From the NCBI RefSeq assembly GCF_023028105.1, contig NZ_CP095491.1:1116001-1180000 (forward strand): 64,000 bases of DNA, in the 5' to 3' direction. Shown here piece after piece: positions 35,178-44,774 of this stretch (position 1 is its first letter; every line of letters starts with the position of its first letter). The notes beneath the pieces are model-generated. The model was not told where the DNA came from and did not search any database. It saw nothing but the letters and a program-made list of their open reading frames with translations. Source of the stretch: Halosolutus gelatinilyticus. Lineage in GTDB: Archaea > Halobacteriota > Halobacteria > Halobacteriales > Natrialbaceae. The position numbers were made by a program, and so were the translations under genes.

Positions 35178-35801
35178 ATGTCACTCGTAGCTGGCGTCGT
35201 CGCCGTCCAGGGCGACGTCGCGGAACACGCGGCCGCGATCGACCGGGCTGTCGCGGCCCGCGGTCGCGAGGTCACCGTCCACGAGATTCGAGACGCCGGA
35301 ACCGTCCCCGACTGCGATCTGCTCGCGATGCCCGGCGGCGAGTCGACCACCATCTCGCGCCTACTCCGCAGCGAGGGGATCGCCCCCGAGATTCGGGACC
35401 ACGTCGCCGCCGACAAGCCCCTCCTCGCGACGTGCGCCGGGCTGATCGTCGCCTCGCGCGACGCGAACGACGATCGAGTGGACGAACTCGGTCTCGTGGA
35501 CGTGCGCGTCGAGCGCAACGCCTTCGGACGCCAGGCGGACAGCTTCGAGGCGCCGCTGTCGGTCGCCGGCCTCGCCGACGACGAGCCGTACCCGGCGGTG
35601 TTCATCCGGGCCCCGGCGATCGACGCGGTCGGCGAGGCGGAGGTGCTTGCCACGTGGGACGATCGGCCGGTCGCGGTCCGCGACGGCCCGGTCGTCGGCA
35701 CCGCTTTCCACCCGGAACTCACGCCCGACAGCCGAATTCACGGCCTCGCGTTCTTCGAGAACGACGAGGCGACGGTGCCGGCGATCGAAGAGACGGACTG
35801 A
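35178..35801 (+). CDS. pdxT: Pyridoxal 5'-phosphate synthase glutaminase subunit
   Basis: 207 residues. Class I glutaminase motifs: MPGGESTTISRLLR (oxyanion strand), the nucleophile Cys in LLATCAGLIV, and His-Glu in GTAFHPELTPD. It makes ammonia from glutamine for the PdxS synthase that builds PLP; pdxS is not in this window. Start ATG 35178 (MSLVAGVVAVQGDVAEH) is the canonical PdxT beginning. Confidence 0.95.
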   Translation: MSLVAGVVAVQGDVAEHAAAIDRAVAARGREVTVHEIRDAGTVPDCDLLAMPGGESTTISRLLRSEGIAPEIRDHVAADKPLLATCAGLIVASRDANDDRVDELGLVDVRVERNAFGRQADSFEAPLSVAGLADDEPYPAVFIRAPAIDAVGEAEVLATWDDRPVAVRDGPVVGTAFHPELTPDSRIHGLAFFENDEATVPAIEETD

Positions 35802-35921
35802 ACCGCGAGTCGGACCCGCCTCCGAACCGATCGATCGACCGGCGCCGACCGTCGATCGGCGTCCAGACACTCGCACTCGCCGGCGGGCACGTTTTTCATC
35901 CCTCCCCACGTCCGTCGAGGT

Positions 35922-36389
35922 ATGAACGCAACCATCGACGCGGTGCGCGTCGCGGGGACGCCGCAGGGTCCGGTGCCGGTCGTCGTGCTCGCGGTCGAGG
36001 GCGAAGACGACGTCGTCCCGATCTTCATCGGCTTCAACGAGGCGACCAGCATCGCTCGAGGGCTCGAGGCCGACGACATCGGCCGTCCGCTGACCCACGA
36101 CCTCCTACTCGACGTGATGGAGGAACTCGGCGGCCGGATCGATCGGGTCGTCGTCAGCGAGATCGAACGCCGCACCGATGGTCGGGGCGGCACCTACATC
36201 GCCGATCTTCACGTGGCGACGCCCCGCGGCGAGGAGGTGATCGACGCCCGACCCAGCGACTCGCTCGCGCTGGCCGCCCGGACGAACGCGTCGATCGAGA
36301 TGACCGAGGACGTCTTCGAGAACGGCCGAGACGACAGCGAGAAGTTCGACGAGTTGCAAGACATCCGCAACGTATCCGGTGAACTGTAA
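35922..36389 (+). CDS. Bifunctional nuclease (BFN/DUF151) domain protein
   Basis: 155 residues, one BFN domain: VVVLAVEGEDDVVPIFIGF, EATSIARGLEADDIGRPLTH, HDLLLDVMEELGGRIDRVVV, DARPSDSLALAARTNASIEM. Some family members have nuclease activity; in archaea the role is unproven. The HisE start follows immediately after its TAA, so the two are almost certainly cotranscribed. Confidence 0.92.
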   Translation: MNATIDAVRVAGTPQGPVPVVVLAVEGEDDVVPIFIGFNEATSIARGLEADDIGRPLTHDLLLDVMEELGGRIDRVVVSEIERRTDGRGGTYIADLHVATPRGEEVIDARPSDSLALAARTNASIEMTEDVFENGRDDSEKFDELQDIRNVSGEL

Positions 36390-36674
36390 ATGGAGGACAC
36401 CCTAGACGAGCTATTCGCCGTCATCGAAGATCGCAAGGAAACGCTGCCGGAGGACTCCTACACCGCGTCGCTTTTCACCCACGCCAAGGGCGAGAACGCA
36501 GTTCTCGAGAAACTCGGCGAGGAGACGACCGAACTCGTCCTCGCGGCGAAAGACGACGATCGCGACGAGATTGCCTACGAGGCCGCCGACATCGTCTACC
36601 ACCTGCTCGTGCTCCTCTCGATGAAGGGACTGGAGCTCGAAGACCTCGAACGCGAACTCGAAGCGCGACGGTGA
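36390..36674 (+). CDS. hisE: Phosphoribosyl-ATP pyrophosphatase
   Basis: 94 residues, all-alpha MazG-like HisE. YTASLFTHAKGENAVLEKLG and EETTELVLAAKDDDRDEIAY, then EAADIVYHLLVLLSMKGLEL, contain the Glu/Asp cluster that binds Mg2+. It catalyses the second step of histidine biosynthesis (PR-ATP to PR-AMP). Directly abuts the BFN gene (no spacer). Confidence 0.96.
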   Translation: MEDTLDELFAVIEDRKETLPEDSYTASLFTHAKGENAVLEKLGEETTELVLAAKDDDRDEIAYEAADIVYHLLVLLSMKGLELEDLERELEARR

Positions 36675-36906
36675 GCGGAGCGGGGCGCCGACGAACGGGC
36701 GCGATCGGAGATCGGTCGATCGCCGACGGCCCGACCGCGAGAGGTGTCGGCAGTTCTGGTCGTTCACAAAACACTTAGGCAGATGCGCCGTAGGATCGAC
36801 GATGAATCGACGGCCGGGAGTAGCTTCTTGGTTCGGGGGAGCCCATATCAGCCCGGTACGCGCGCGACGGGTCGCCGCCCGGGCCAGATCGGCGAGGTGA
36901 GTGTAC

Positions 36907-39198
36907 GTGTCCGACGAGTCCGCACGCGAGGGGTCGGCCGGGAGCAGCGTCGACTACCGGCAGGTCTCGTTCGTGGCCCTCGCGGCGCTCGCGCTGATCG
37001 TCGCGGCCTTCTTCGCGCCGGGAGTGACCGACGAGCGATCGCCGTCTGAGATCGAACCGGGCGAGCCGGACCCCGGCAGCGACGGGGGTGGCGGCGGCAG
37101 TAGCGGCGGCGAGGGCGGCGAGGGCGGCGATTCGATCCCCTCGTTCGACTGGTTCAAGTTCTTCGACTGGTTCGACGGCGGCGGCAGCGGAGAACCCGTC
37201 GACGTGGGCGGCGAATCGGACGAGTGCGTCGTTACGCTGGAGGGCGATCGGATCCCCGGGAGCGAGGTCACGGCGAACGTCTACGGCCGCGGCGAGCCGA
37301 TCACGGACGTCCAGGTCTGGTTCAACGACCGATCGATCGGCCGAACCGACGAGCTGGGTCGGGTGACCGGCGAGGTACCGTACGTCGAGACGCTCGAGAT
37401 CCGGGTCGGCACCGACGGCTGCACGGCGACCGAAGCCACGTCGTGGGCGAGCGACGACTCGACGCTGAACGTCCGCGATCGCGCGCCGACGGCTCCGGCG
37501 GAACTGACGGCGCCCGCGGCGACGACGTCCGCGATCGGCGCTGCGGCGGCGCTCCTGTCGCAACCGGCAACGAGGACCCCCTCGCCATCGACGAGCATCG
37601 TTCCGTTCGCGGACGCGGCGGCGCGACGACCGTCGGCCGCGGCCGCGATCCAGACCGCGACCGAGGCTGACGAGTCGAACAGCACCGTCGAGTACGAGGT
37701 CGAGGGCGACGTCTCGATCGACGTTCGCGGCGAGCCCTACCCCGGCGAGACGGTAGCGATCGACGCCGCCATCGAGGGGGTACCGATGCCGCAGGCGACC
37801 GTCTCGGTCGACGGCGACCCGGTCGCCGAAACCGACGAAACCGGAACGGCGACGATCACCGTCCCGGACGACGGCACCGATCGACTCGACGTCACCGTCG
37901 CCCGCGGGGACTTCGCGGGCAAGGTGACCGTCGACGTCCTGGTGCTCGAAGCGCGGATCGTGCCGGACGGTCTCGCGCCCGTTCCCGGCAGCGACGGCCA
38001 CGTCGCCGCCGTGATCGACGGCGATCCCGTCGGGAACGCCACGGTCGCCGTCGGGGGCGAAGAGCGGGGGCGGACCGACGCCGATGGCCTGTTCGCGATC
38101 GAACTCCCCCGCGATCCGACGGCGACGGTGACCGTCAGCACGGACTCGCAGACCGCCACCGTGACGCTCGTCGGACAGTACGGCGCGCTCGCGCTCGTCA
38201 CCTCGATCGTCACCGGGGCCGCGGCCGCCGTCACCTATCGAACCCACGGACGGCGCGGACCGGTCGTCGTCCTCGGGATCGCGGCTGGACTGCTCGTCGT
38301 CCTCGTCGCCGAGGCGTTCTACGGTCCGATCGGCGGCCTCGTCGCGCTCGGCGCCGCGGTCGCCGTCGGCGCGGCGGCCGTGCTGGTCGGCGGACGTGGA
38401 CCCCAGCCTCGCAAACCCGCAGTGGGCGACGCCGCCGGCGGCGTCGTCGCGTGGCTCGTGGATCGAGTGCTCGCGGCGGTCGGACTGCTCGAGACGCTGG
38501 TCGATCGATGTCAGCGGCTCGCCGGCGCGGTTCGAACGCGGCTCTCGTCGGTCCCGCGGTCGGTTCGGGAGCTCCGCCTCGCGCTGTTCGGCCGGCTTCG
38601 ATCGCTCCCGGAGCGGGCGATCGACCTCGGACGGCGCGGTTTCGCGAGGCTTCGCGCCGTCCCGATTCAGTCCCTCGTCGCCGTCGCCGGAGCCGTCGCG
38701 CTCCTCGCCGCCGGCTTCCTCGTCCGCGGCCCGGTCGGCGTCGCCCTCGTCGCCGCTGCGCTGGCGATCGGCGCCGTCTACGTCGTCCGATCGGGCAGGA
38801 CGGACGAGGCGGTGACGGACGTCGACTCCGGGACGGTCGCGTCGCCGATGGCGAGCGGCGACGGACCCGCCAACGAAGGCGATCGTCCCTCGTTCCGGGA
38901 GTTGTGGCGATCGTTCGCGCGGGAGGTCGCGCCGGGGCGGTGGCGGACGCGAACGCCCGGCGAGATCGAACGCGCGGCGCTCGACGCCGGCTACCCTCGC
39001 GAGTCGGTCCGGGAACTGACGACGCTCTTTCGCGAGGTCGAGTACGGCGATCGACCCCTCTCCGAGGCGGTTCGGGCGCGTGCCGACGAGGCCTACCGGG
39101 AGCTCCAGCGGGAGGGATCGGATTCGGCGGGGCCGGCCAGCGAGGAGCCCGTCTCGACCGGCGCGACCGGCGCAACCGACGGCGGTGATCGACCGTGA
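36907..39198 (+). CDS. DUF4129 domain membrane protein, first gene of the MoxR/DUF58 operon
   Basis: 763 residues. A signal anchor (VSFVALAALALIVAAFFAPG) is followed by a Gly/Ser linker with a repeated FDWF motif and two or three Ig-like/Big domains (VTANVYGRGEPITDVQVWFN; VPMPQATVSVDGDPVAETD). A multi-helix region (about 420-650) and the C-terminal DUF4129 helical domain (RTPGEIERAALDAGYPRESV ... GDRPLSEAV) complete it. DUF4129 often accompanies transglutaminase-like proteins, but no TGase core is present. GTG 36907 is preferred: GGCGAGGTGA ends at 36900, an ideal spacing; GTG 36901 is too close. Confidence 0.82.
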   Translation: MSDESAREGSAGSSVDYRQVSFVALAALALIVAAFFAPGVTDERSPSEIEPGEPDPGSDGGGGGSSGGEGGEGGDSIPSFDWFKFFDWFDGGGSGEPVDVGGESDECVVTLEGDRIPGSEVTANVYGRGEPITDVQVWFNDRSIGRTDELGRVTGEVPYVETLEIRVGTDGCTATEATSWASDDSTLNVRDRAPTAPAELTAPAATTSAIGAAAALLSQPATRTPSPSTSIVPFADAAARRPSAAAAIQTATEADESNSTVEYEVEGDVSIDVRGEPYPGETVAIDAAIEGVPMPQATVSVDGDPVAETDETGTATITVPDDGTDRLDVTVARGDFAGKVTVDVLVLEARIVPDGLAPVPGSDGHVAAVIDGDPVGNATVAVGGEERGRTDADGLFAIELPRDPTATVTVSTDSQTATVTLVGQYGALALVTSIVTGAAAAVTYRTHGRRGPVVVLGIAAGLLVVLVAEAFYGPIGGLVALGAAVAVGAAAVLVGGRGPQPRKPAVGDAAGGVVAWLVDRVLAAVGLLETLVDRCQRLAGAVRTRLSSVPRSVRELRLALFGRLRSLPERAIDLGRRGFARLRAVPIQSLVAVAGAVALLAAGFLVRGPVGVALVAAALAIGAVYVVRSGRTDEAVTDVDSGTVASPMASGDGPANEGDRPSFRELWRSFAREVAPGRWRTRTPGEIERAALDAGYPRESVRELTTLFREVEYGDRPLSEAVRARADEAYRELQREGSDSAGPASEEPVSTGATGATDGGDRP

Positions 39199-40103
39199 GC
39201 CGGTACCGGCACGCGATCATCGCGCTCCTCGGGCTGGCGTTCGTCGCGCTCGGGCTGACGCTCGGCCTCGGGAGTCGGCCGGAGTCGGGGTCGGACGGCC
39301 CCACGGTCGCCCTCGTCCTGCTCGCGCTCGCGGCGATCGCCGTCGGAATCCGGAAGCTGCGGGGCACGCCCGATCCGAACGCGGGCGAGGCAGCCGCCCC
39401 CTGGGCCGACGAGGAGTTCGCGACGCCGGCGCCCGAACGGACCGATCGGGAACCGCCGCTCTCGAGCGACGGCCTGGCGAGGGTGGTCGACGAGGCCGGC
39501 GCGGCCGCCCGGCGGGCGGAAACGGTCGACGAAGGGGTCGCCGTCGTGCGGCCCGTCCTCCGGGAGACGCTGCGCGACGCGCTCGTCCAGGGCGGTCGGT
39601 CGCGGACCGCGGTCGAGGCGGCGATCGACGACGGGAGCTGGACGGACGACCCGGTCGCCGCGAGCGTCCTCTCGCCGACCGTCGACCCGCCGCCGCGGCC
39701 GCTTCGCGATCGGCTTCGGACGTGGCTGTTCCCGGAGCGGACGGTTCGCGGCCGAACCCGACGGACGATGGCCGCCGTCGCCGAGGCGGCCGAGGGGGCC
39801 CTGCCGACGGTGCCGGGGCGGACGGCTCCCCGAACGGTGCCGGTGCTTCAGCCTCGGCTCGAGGAGTTGCGACGCGGCGCCGGCGGCGAGTTACAGCGCG
39901 CCGTCGATCCGAACGCGGTCGCCGGCGGCCCGCCGGTCGGCCGCGACGACGGGGCCGAAACCGACATCGACGAGGCGATCGACGGCGGCGGGACGTCCGG
40001 TCGATCCACGGACGGGACGGACGGAACGGAACCCGAATCGGACGAGGCCATCGACCGTCCGGATCGATCGGACCGCGATCCGGGGGTGACCCCGCGTGAG
40101 TAG
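39195..40103 (+). CDS. DUF7269-like membrane-anchored protein
   Basis: 302 residues. Two N-terminal helices (AIIALLGLAFVALGLTLGLG; TVALVLLALAAIAVGIRKL) are followed by a large acidic cytosolic part with helical repeats (DEAGAAARRAETVDEGVAVV; RPVLRETLRDALVQGGRSRT) and a disordered C-terminus. Its GTG start overlaps the upstream TGA (GTGA), so translation is coupled. The second gene of the DUF58/MoxR operon; probably a scaffold. Function unproven. Confidence 0.75.
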   Translation: MSRYRHAIIALLGLAFVALGLTLGLGSRPESGSDGPTVALVLLALAAIAVGIRKLRGTPDPNAGEAAAPWADEEFATPAPERTDREPPLSSDGLARVVDEAGAAARRAETVDEGVAVVRPVLRETLRDALVQGGRSRTAVEAAIDDGSWTDDPVAASVLSPTVDPPPRPLRDRLRTWLFPERTVRGRTRRTMAAVAEAAEGALPTVPGRTAPRTVPVLQPRLEELRRGAGGELQRAVDPNAVAGGPPVGRDDGAETDIDEAIDGGGTSGRSTDGTDGTEPESDEAIDRPDRSDRDPGVTPRE

Positions 40104-41469
40104 GCAGCGACGGTGGCGCGGGGCGATCGCGGCGACGGTCGCGCTCGTCGTCGTCGGGCTCGTCGAGGGGGACGGCGTTTTGCTGCTCGGCGCCGCGATC
40201 CCGCTCGCGTACGTGGCCTCCGGCTCGCTCTCGCGCGTGCGACCGCCCGAGGCTGACGAACTCGTCGCCACCCGGACGGTGTCGCCGACGCCCGCACCAC
40301 CCGGCCGATCGGTCGCCGTCACGCTCACCGTGCGGAACGAGGGCGATCGGACGTTCCCGGACGTTCGGGTCGTCGACGGCGTCCCGCAGGATCTCGCCGT
40401 CCTCCGGGGGTCGCCCCGAGCGGGGACGACGCTCGAACCGGGTGACTCGATCGCCGTCGAGTACGCGGTCGTGGCCCGGCGCGGCGACTACGCCTTTACT
40501 TCGCCGCAGGTTCGAGTCCGCGGCCTCGGCGCGAGCGCCGTCGAGACGGCGCGGATTCCGGCCGCGGGGGACGAGTCGCTCGCCTGCCGACTCGACGCGG
40601 ACGCGCCGCCGATCGAACGCGCGGGCCGCGGGCACGTCGGTCAGTTGACGACCGATCGGCCCGGCGACGGCATCGCGTTTCACTCCTCGCGCGAGTACCA
40701 CGCGGACGATCCGGCGAGTCGGATCAACTGGCGCCAGTACGCGAAACGCGGCGAACTCGCGACGGTCAACTACGAGCGCCAGGTCGCCGCGACGGTGCTG
40801 TTGGTCGTCGACGCTCGACGTCCGAACCACGCCGTCGCCGGCCGGGGTCGACCGACCGGGGTCGAACTCGCGGCCTACGCGGCGACGCACGCCCTGACCG
40901 ACCTGCTCGCCCACGGTCACGACGTCGGCGTCGCGATCGTCGGCCTCGAGGGCGACGGGCCGGCCGGCCTGTACTGGTTGGCGCCCGGCGGCGGCCGCGA
41001 GCGGCGAACCCGCGCGCTGAACCTGTTCCGGCTGGCGACCGACGTAGTGACGCCGTCGACGGTCCGCGAGCGCAATCCCGGCGAGCGACTGACGCGTGCG
41101 GAGCAACGCGAGGCGGACCGGGCCGGCGAACAGCACCGCAAGCTGATCGAACTCGCGCCGCCGGACGCGCAGGTCGCGCTGTTCAGCCCGCTGCTCGACG
41201 ACGTTCCGACGGCGGGCGTCGAAACGTGGCGCGGCGCCGGATTGCCGGTCGTCGTGCTCTCGCCCGACATCGTTCCCGAGAATACCGTCAGCGGACAGCA
41301 CGCGGCGGTCCGGCGCCGGACCCGGCTCGCCCGGTGTCAGGCGGCCGGCGCCCGCACGTTCGACTGGCGGCGCGGCACGCCGCTGCCGCTGATCATCGAG
41401 CGGGCCTTCGCCGCCGACGCGAAGCTGTCGGGGCGGCTGACGGCGAGCGGATCGGGAGGTGATCGGTAG
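40096..41469 (+). CDS. DUF58 domain protein
   Basis: 457 residues. Two N-terminal helices, a beta-rich stretch (TVSPTPAPPGRSVAVTLTVR), then the DUF58 core (about 205-420) with the signature SREYHADDPASRINWRQYAK and the vWA-like strand VLLVVDARR. DUF58 proteins pair with MoxR AAA ATPases, which are thought to act as chaperones or activators of them. Start overlaps the preceding gene by 8 bases. Confidence 0.9.
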   Translation: MSRQRRWRGAIAATVALVVVGLVEGDGVLLLGAAIPLAYVASGSLSRVRPPEADELVATRTVSPTPAPPGRSVAVTLTVRNEGDRTFPDVRVVDGVPQDLAVLRGSPRAGTTLEPGDSIAVEYAVVARRGDYAFTSPQVRVRGLGASAVETARIPAAGDESLACRLDADAPPIERAGRGHVGQLTTDRPGDGIAFHSSREYHADDPASRINWRQYAKRGELATVNYERQVAATVLLVVDARRPNHAVAGRGRPTGVELAAYAATHALTDLLAHGHDVGVAIVGLEGDGPAGLYWLAPGGGRERRTRALNLFRLATDVVTPSTVRERNPGERLTRAEQREADRAGEQHRKLIELAPPDAQVALFSPLLDDVPTAGVETWRGAGLPVVVLSPDIVPENTVSGQHAAVRRRTRLARCQAAGARTFDWRRGTPLPLIIERAFAADAKLSGRLTASGSGGDR

Positions 41470-42912
41470 ATGGCCCTCTCCGGTCCCCGGCTCGATCGAC
41501 CGTCCGCGATCGGCGACGAGGGACGCCCGCGGGCGGCGAGCCTCTGGATCGCCACGCTCGTCGTCGTGGGACTTACCGTCCTCGCCGGCGTGAGACGCGT
41601 CGGGGTGGCGGACCTGACGACGCTCGCGACCGTCGTCGGGATGACGGTCGCCGGTATCGGCCTGCTCGAACGGGACGATCGCGGATTCGTCGAGCTGTTC
41701 GTCGGGCACGGGTTCGTGATGACGTTCGGCTCGGTGACCGCGCTGTTGCTGGTCGCCGCCCCGCTGATCGAGCGGGAGTGGCTGGCGGTCACCGGATTCG
41801 CGCTCGCCCTGCTCGGAATCGGGTTCGCGTGGGCGGACGTCGGTACCGAGGGGCTGAAACGAAGCGCCGAGGGGACGGCGCTGGCGTACGCGTCGCTGCT
41901 GGCCGCGACCGTCGTCGGGCTGTTGCTCATCGGGATCGGCGTAGTCGTTCGGCGCGGACTGCTGGGACTCGTCGCCGGGACGTCGCCGCTGCTCTCGATC
42001 GGCGGGCTGTTGCTCGTCGCGGCCGGCGCCGCGTGGACGGTGCTGCTCTCGTTTCGCTGGCTTCCGGTTCGCCAGCTCACCCGGCGCGATCGACGGCCGG
42101 CGATGGAGCGGCGGCTGGCGACGCTGCGGCGCGTCCTTCGCGGGACGATTTTCGGCGCCCTCGGCCTGCTCGCGGCGCTGACCGTCCTCGCGCTCGGCGG
42201 CTGGCTCTCGGCGATCCCGCTTCGCGAACCGGCCGTCCGATCGGCGCTCGCGGCCCTCTCGTCGTGGGTCGTGCTCGGACCGATCGTCGGCGTCGCCGTC
42301 GCGAGCCTCCTCGCCGGCTGTACTGCGTTCGGGCTGCGAGCGCTCACCCGCCAGTTCGGCGCCGCCGCGACGCGCCACAGCGCCGCGGTCGCCGTCGGCG
42401 TCGCCCTCGTCGTTCTGGTGCCGCCGGCGCTGCTCACGCTCTTGTTCGCGCTCCCGCCGGCAGTGGGGCCGTTCGCCGTCCTGGTCCTGGCCGTCGGGCC
42501 GATCGTATTCGTCGTCGTGGCCGCCGTCGGCGTCCTCGCGGCCTGGCTCGGCCTGTTACCCGATCGCGCCGCCGGGCCGGCAATCGCCGCCGCCGGCCTG
42601 GTAATCGCGGCCATCGGCTTCGCTCGCGGGGACCCCGTGCTCGTGTTCGCCTGCGTCGCCGGCGCGGCCCTCGTCTGGGACGTCTCCTCGTTCGGACTGG
42701 GCGTAACCGGTGAGCTCGGCCACATTCCGGACACGCGGCGGCTCGAACTGTTCCACGGCGTCCTCGCGACCGGCGTCGCCGCCGTCGCCGTCCTCGTCGC
42801 GATCGGCCTCAATCTGATCAGAACCGGCGTCTTCGCGGACGTCGGTGGGACGGGCGCCGTCGTCGCGGTCGCGATCGGCACCCTCCTCTTGTTGCTTCCG
42901 TTGCGCGGCTAA
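41470..42912 (+). CDS. DUF7519-like multi-helix membrane protein
   Basis: 480 residues and about twelve hydrophobic helices spread over the whole length, with one charged loop (RQLTRRDRRPAMERRLATLR near 197-216). Begins directly after the DUF58 stop (41469/41470). Likely the integral membrane platform of the operon. No known catalytic or transport motif. Confidence 0.78.
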   Translation: MALSGPRLDRPSAIGDEGRPRAASLWIATLVVVGLTVLAGVRRVGVADLTTLATVVGMTVAGIGLLERDDRGFVELFVGHGFVMTFGSVTALLLVAAPLIEREWLAVTGFALALLGIGFAWADVGTEGLKRSAEGTALAYASLLAATVVGLLLIGIGVVVRRGLLGLVAGTSPLLSIGGLLLVAAGAAWTVLLSFRWLPVRQLTRRDRRPAMERRLATLRRVLRGTIFGALGLLAALTVLALGGWLSAIPLREPAVRSALAALSSWVVLGPIVGVAVASLLAGCTAFGLRALTRQFGAAATRHSAAVAVGVALVVLVPPALLTLLFALPPAVGPFAVLVLAVGPIVFVVVAAVGVLAAWLGLLPDRAAGPAIAAAGLVIAAIGFARGDPVLVFACVAGAALVWDVSSFGLGVTGELGHIPDTRRLELFHGVLATGVAAVAVLVAIGLNLIRTGVFADVGGTGAVVAVAIGTLLLLLPLRG

Positions 42913-42948
42913 CAGGAGTTTCATAAACGGGTAGGGCGACTGTCGAGT

Positions 42949-44232
42949 ATGGACGAGACGGCGTCGAACGCCACGCCCGACCGGGCCGCCGAAACGGTCC
43001 GGGCCGTCGTCGAACGAATCGAGGAGGCCGCCGTCGTCGAGCGGCGGGTCCTCCACGCGATGCTGTCGGCCGTCCTCGCCCGCGGCCACGTCTTACTCGA
43101 GGACGTGCCGGGGACGGGGAAGACGGTCACCGCGCGGGTCATCGCCGAGTCGATGGGTCTGGAGTTTACCCGCATCCAATTCACCCCCGATCTGCTCCCG
43201 GCGGACGTGACCGGCTCGACGATCTACGACGAGCACGCCGGCGAGTTCGAGTTCGCGAAGGGCCCGGTGTTCGCGAACGTCGTGCTGGCCGACGAGATCA
43301 ACCGCGCGCCGCCCAAGACGCAGGCCGCGCTGCTCGAAGCCATGGAGGAACGGCAGGTCAGCGCCGACGGGACGACCTACGAGCTGCCGACGCCGTTCGT
43401 CGTCATCGCGACCCAGAACCCGATCGAACAGGAGGGAACCTTCCGGCTCCCCGAAGCCCAACGCGATCGATTCAGCGTCAAGACGTCGCTTGGCTACCCC
43501 GACGTCGAGGGCGAGCTGGGGCTGCTCGAACGGCGCGCGAACCGCCGCTCGCTGGCGCCGAGCGTCGACCCGATCGTCACCCCCGACACCGTTCGCACCC
43601 TGCAGGAACTGACCGAGGACGTGACGGTCGATCGGAAACTCCGCCGGTACATCGTCGACCTCGCGCGTGCGACCCGGGAGGATCCGCGCACCGAAACCGG
43701 CGTCTCCCCGCGGGGCGTCCAGCGCGTCTTCGAGGCGGCGCGGGCGGCTGCGATCATCAGCGGCCGATCGTACGCGGTCCCGGACGACGTCAAGCGCCTC
43801 GCCCAGCCGACGATGGCTCACCGGGTCGTCCTCACGACCGAAGCCACCGTGGAGGGCGTTGGCGGCGGCGATATCATTCGGCGCGCGCGGAACGTCGTCG
43901 ACGTTCCGGCGGTGTCGCCGGGCGCGGACGACGCGGCTGACGAGACGAACGGCGAGCCAGCTGCGCAAGCGCGATCGGCCGCCGAGACGAGCGGGCCGCA
44001 ATCCGAAACCGGCACCGAGTCGGAACCCGCGCCCGGATCGAACCCGGAGGCCGACGGCGATCGATCGGACCGAGACTCGCCCGATCGAACGGACCGGCGA
44101 TCGGACGACCGGACGGGCCAGCGGTCAGGCGATCGATCGAAGTGGGATGCGACCGATCGACCGAGCGGGGACGCGGCCGATCGGTCGGAGCCGCCCGCGT
44201 CGGGCGAACCGGACGGCGAGTCGAGTCGCTGA
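42949..44232 (+). CDS. MoxR family AAA+ ATPase with extended acidic/basic tail
   Basis: 427 residues. Walker A is VPGTGKTVTA near 54-60, Walker B NVVLADEINRAPPKTQAALL, sensor 1 VIATQNPIEQEGTFRLPEAQ, and an Arg finger region AQRDRF. The AAA core ends near 325. The last 100 residues are a disordered Ser/Arg/Asp tail with repeated DR-S pairs, unusual for MoxR. It is expected to remodel the DUF58 partner in the same operon. Confidence 0.93.
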   Translation: MDETASNATPDRAAETVRAVVERIEEAAVVERRVLHAMLSAVLARGHVLLEDVPGTGKTVTARVIAESMGLEFTRIQFTPDLLPADVTGSTIYDEHAGEFEFAKGPVFANVVLADEINRAPPKTQAALLEAMEERQVSADGTTYELPTPFVVIATQNPIEQEGTFRLPEAQRDRFSVKTSLGYPDVEGELGLLERRANRRSLAPSVDPIVTPDTVRTLQELTEDVTVDRKLRRYIVDLARATREDPRTETGVSPRGVQRVFEAARAAAIISGRSYAVPDDVKRLAQPTMAHRVVLTTEATVEGVGGGDIIRRARNVVDVPAVSPGADDAADETNGEPAAQARSAAETSGPQSETGTESEPAPGSNPEADGDRSDRDSPDRTDRRSDDRTGQRSGDRSKWDATDRPSGDAADRSEPPASGEPDGESSR

Positions 44233-44320
44233 GCGGCGGCGACGGCCGGACCACGCAATAGAAAGCTGCTTGCAGGCGACCGTATGGGCTTGATTGTCGT
44301 AGGCGGTGTCGACTGTAGCG

Positions 44321-44668
44321 ATGGCACTACAACAGATCGACCACGCGGACGATCAGATGCAGCGGTGTATCGACAACTGTCTCGAAGCGGCGCAGGTCTG
44401 CGAGTGGTGTGCGGACGCCTGCCTCGACGAGGGCGAGGGGATGGCCCGTTGCATTCGACTCTGCCGGGACGTCGCGGACGCGACGACGCTGCACGCCCGC
44501 TGGATGGCCCGAAACTCCGGGTATCACCGCGAACTGGCGGAACTCTGTGCCGACCTCTGCGAGGAGTGCGCCGAGGAGTGTAAGCAGCACGACCACGACC
44601 ACTGTCAGGCCTGCGCGGAGATCCTGCCCGAGTGCGCCGAGAGCTGTCGCGAGATGGCGTCGGCCTGA
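44321..44668 (+). CDS. Four-helix bundle copper-binding (Cys-rich, DUF326) protein
   Basis: 115 residues with 14 Cys in CxxxC and CxxC patterns (DNCLEAAQVCEWCADACLDE; LCADLCEECAEECKQHDHDH; CQACAEILPECAESCREM). This matches the small cuproproteins that store Cu(I) in a four-helix bundle (Csp/DUF326 family). Cytosolic, no leader. Start ATG 44321; an upstream GTG (44306) is in frame but adds nothing. Confidence 0.92.
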   Translation: MALQQIDHADDQMQRCIDNCLEAAQVCEWCADACLDEGEGMARCIRLCRDVADATTLHARWMARNSGYHRELAELCADLCEECAEECKQHDHDHCQACAEILPECAESCREMASA

Positions 44669-44774
44669 TCGGCGATTCGATCGGTTTCGACTGCGGCGCA
44701 CCCCCGCTCTGGCGACGGCCGCTCGATCGGTCACCGAAACGATTATTTTTCGTACATCATAACGTACAAATTCA

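Noticed and set aside
39217-42378. A 1053-codon open frame on the minus strand opposite the DUF7269/DUF58/DUF7519 genes
   Set aside because: Translation is Arg/Pro/Asp-rich low-complexity sequence without domains, the expected antisense shadow of GC-rich plus-strand genes.
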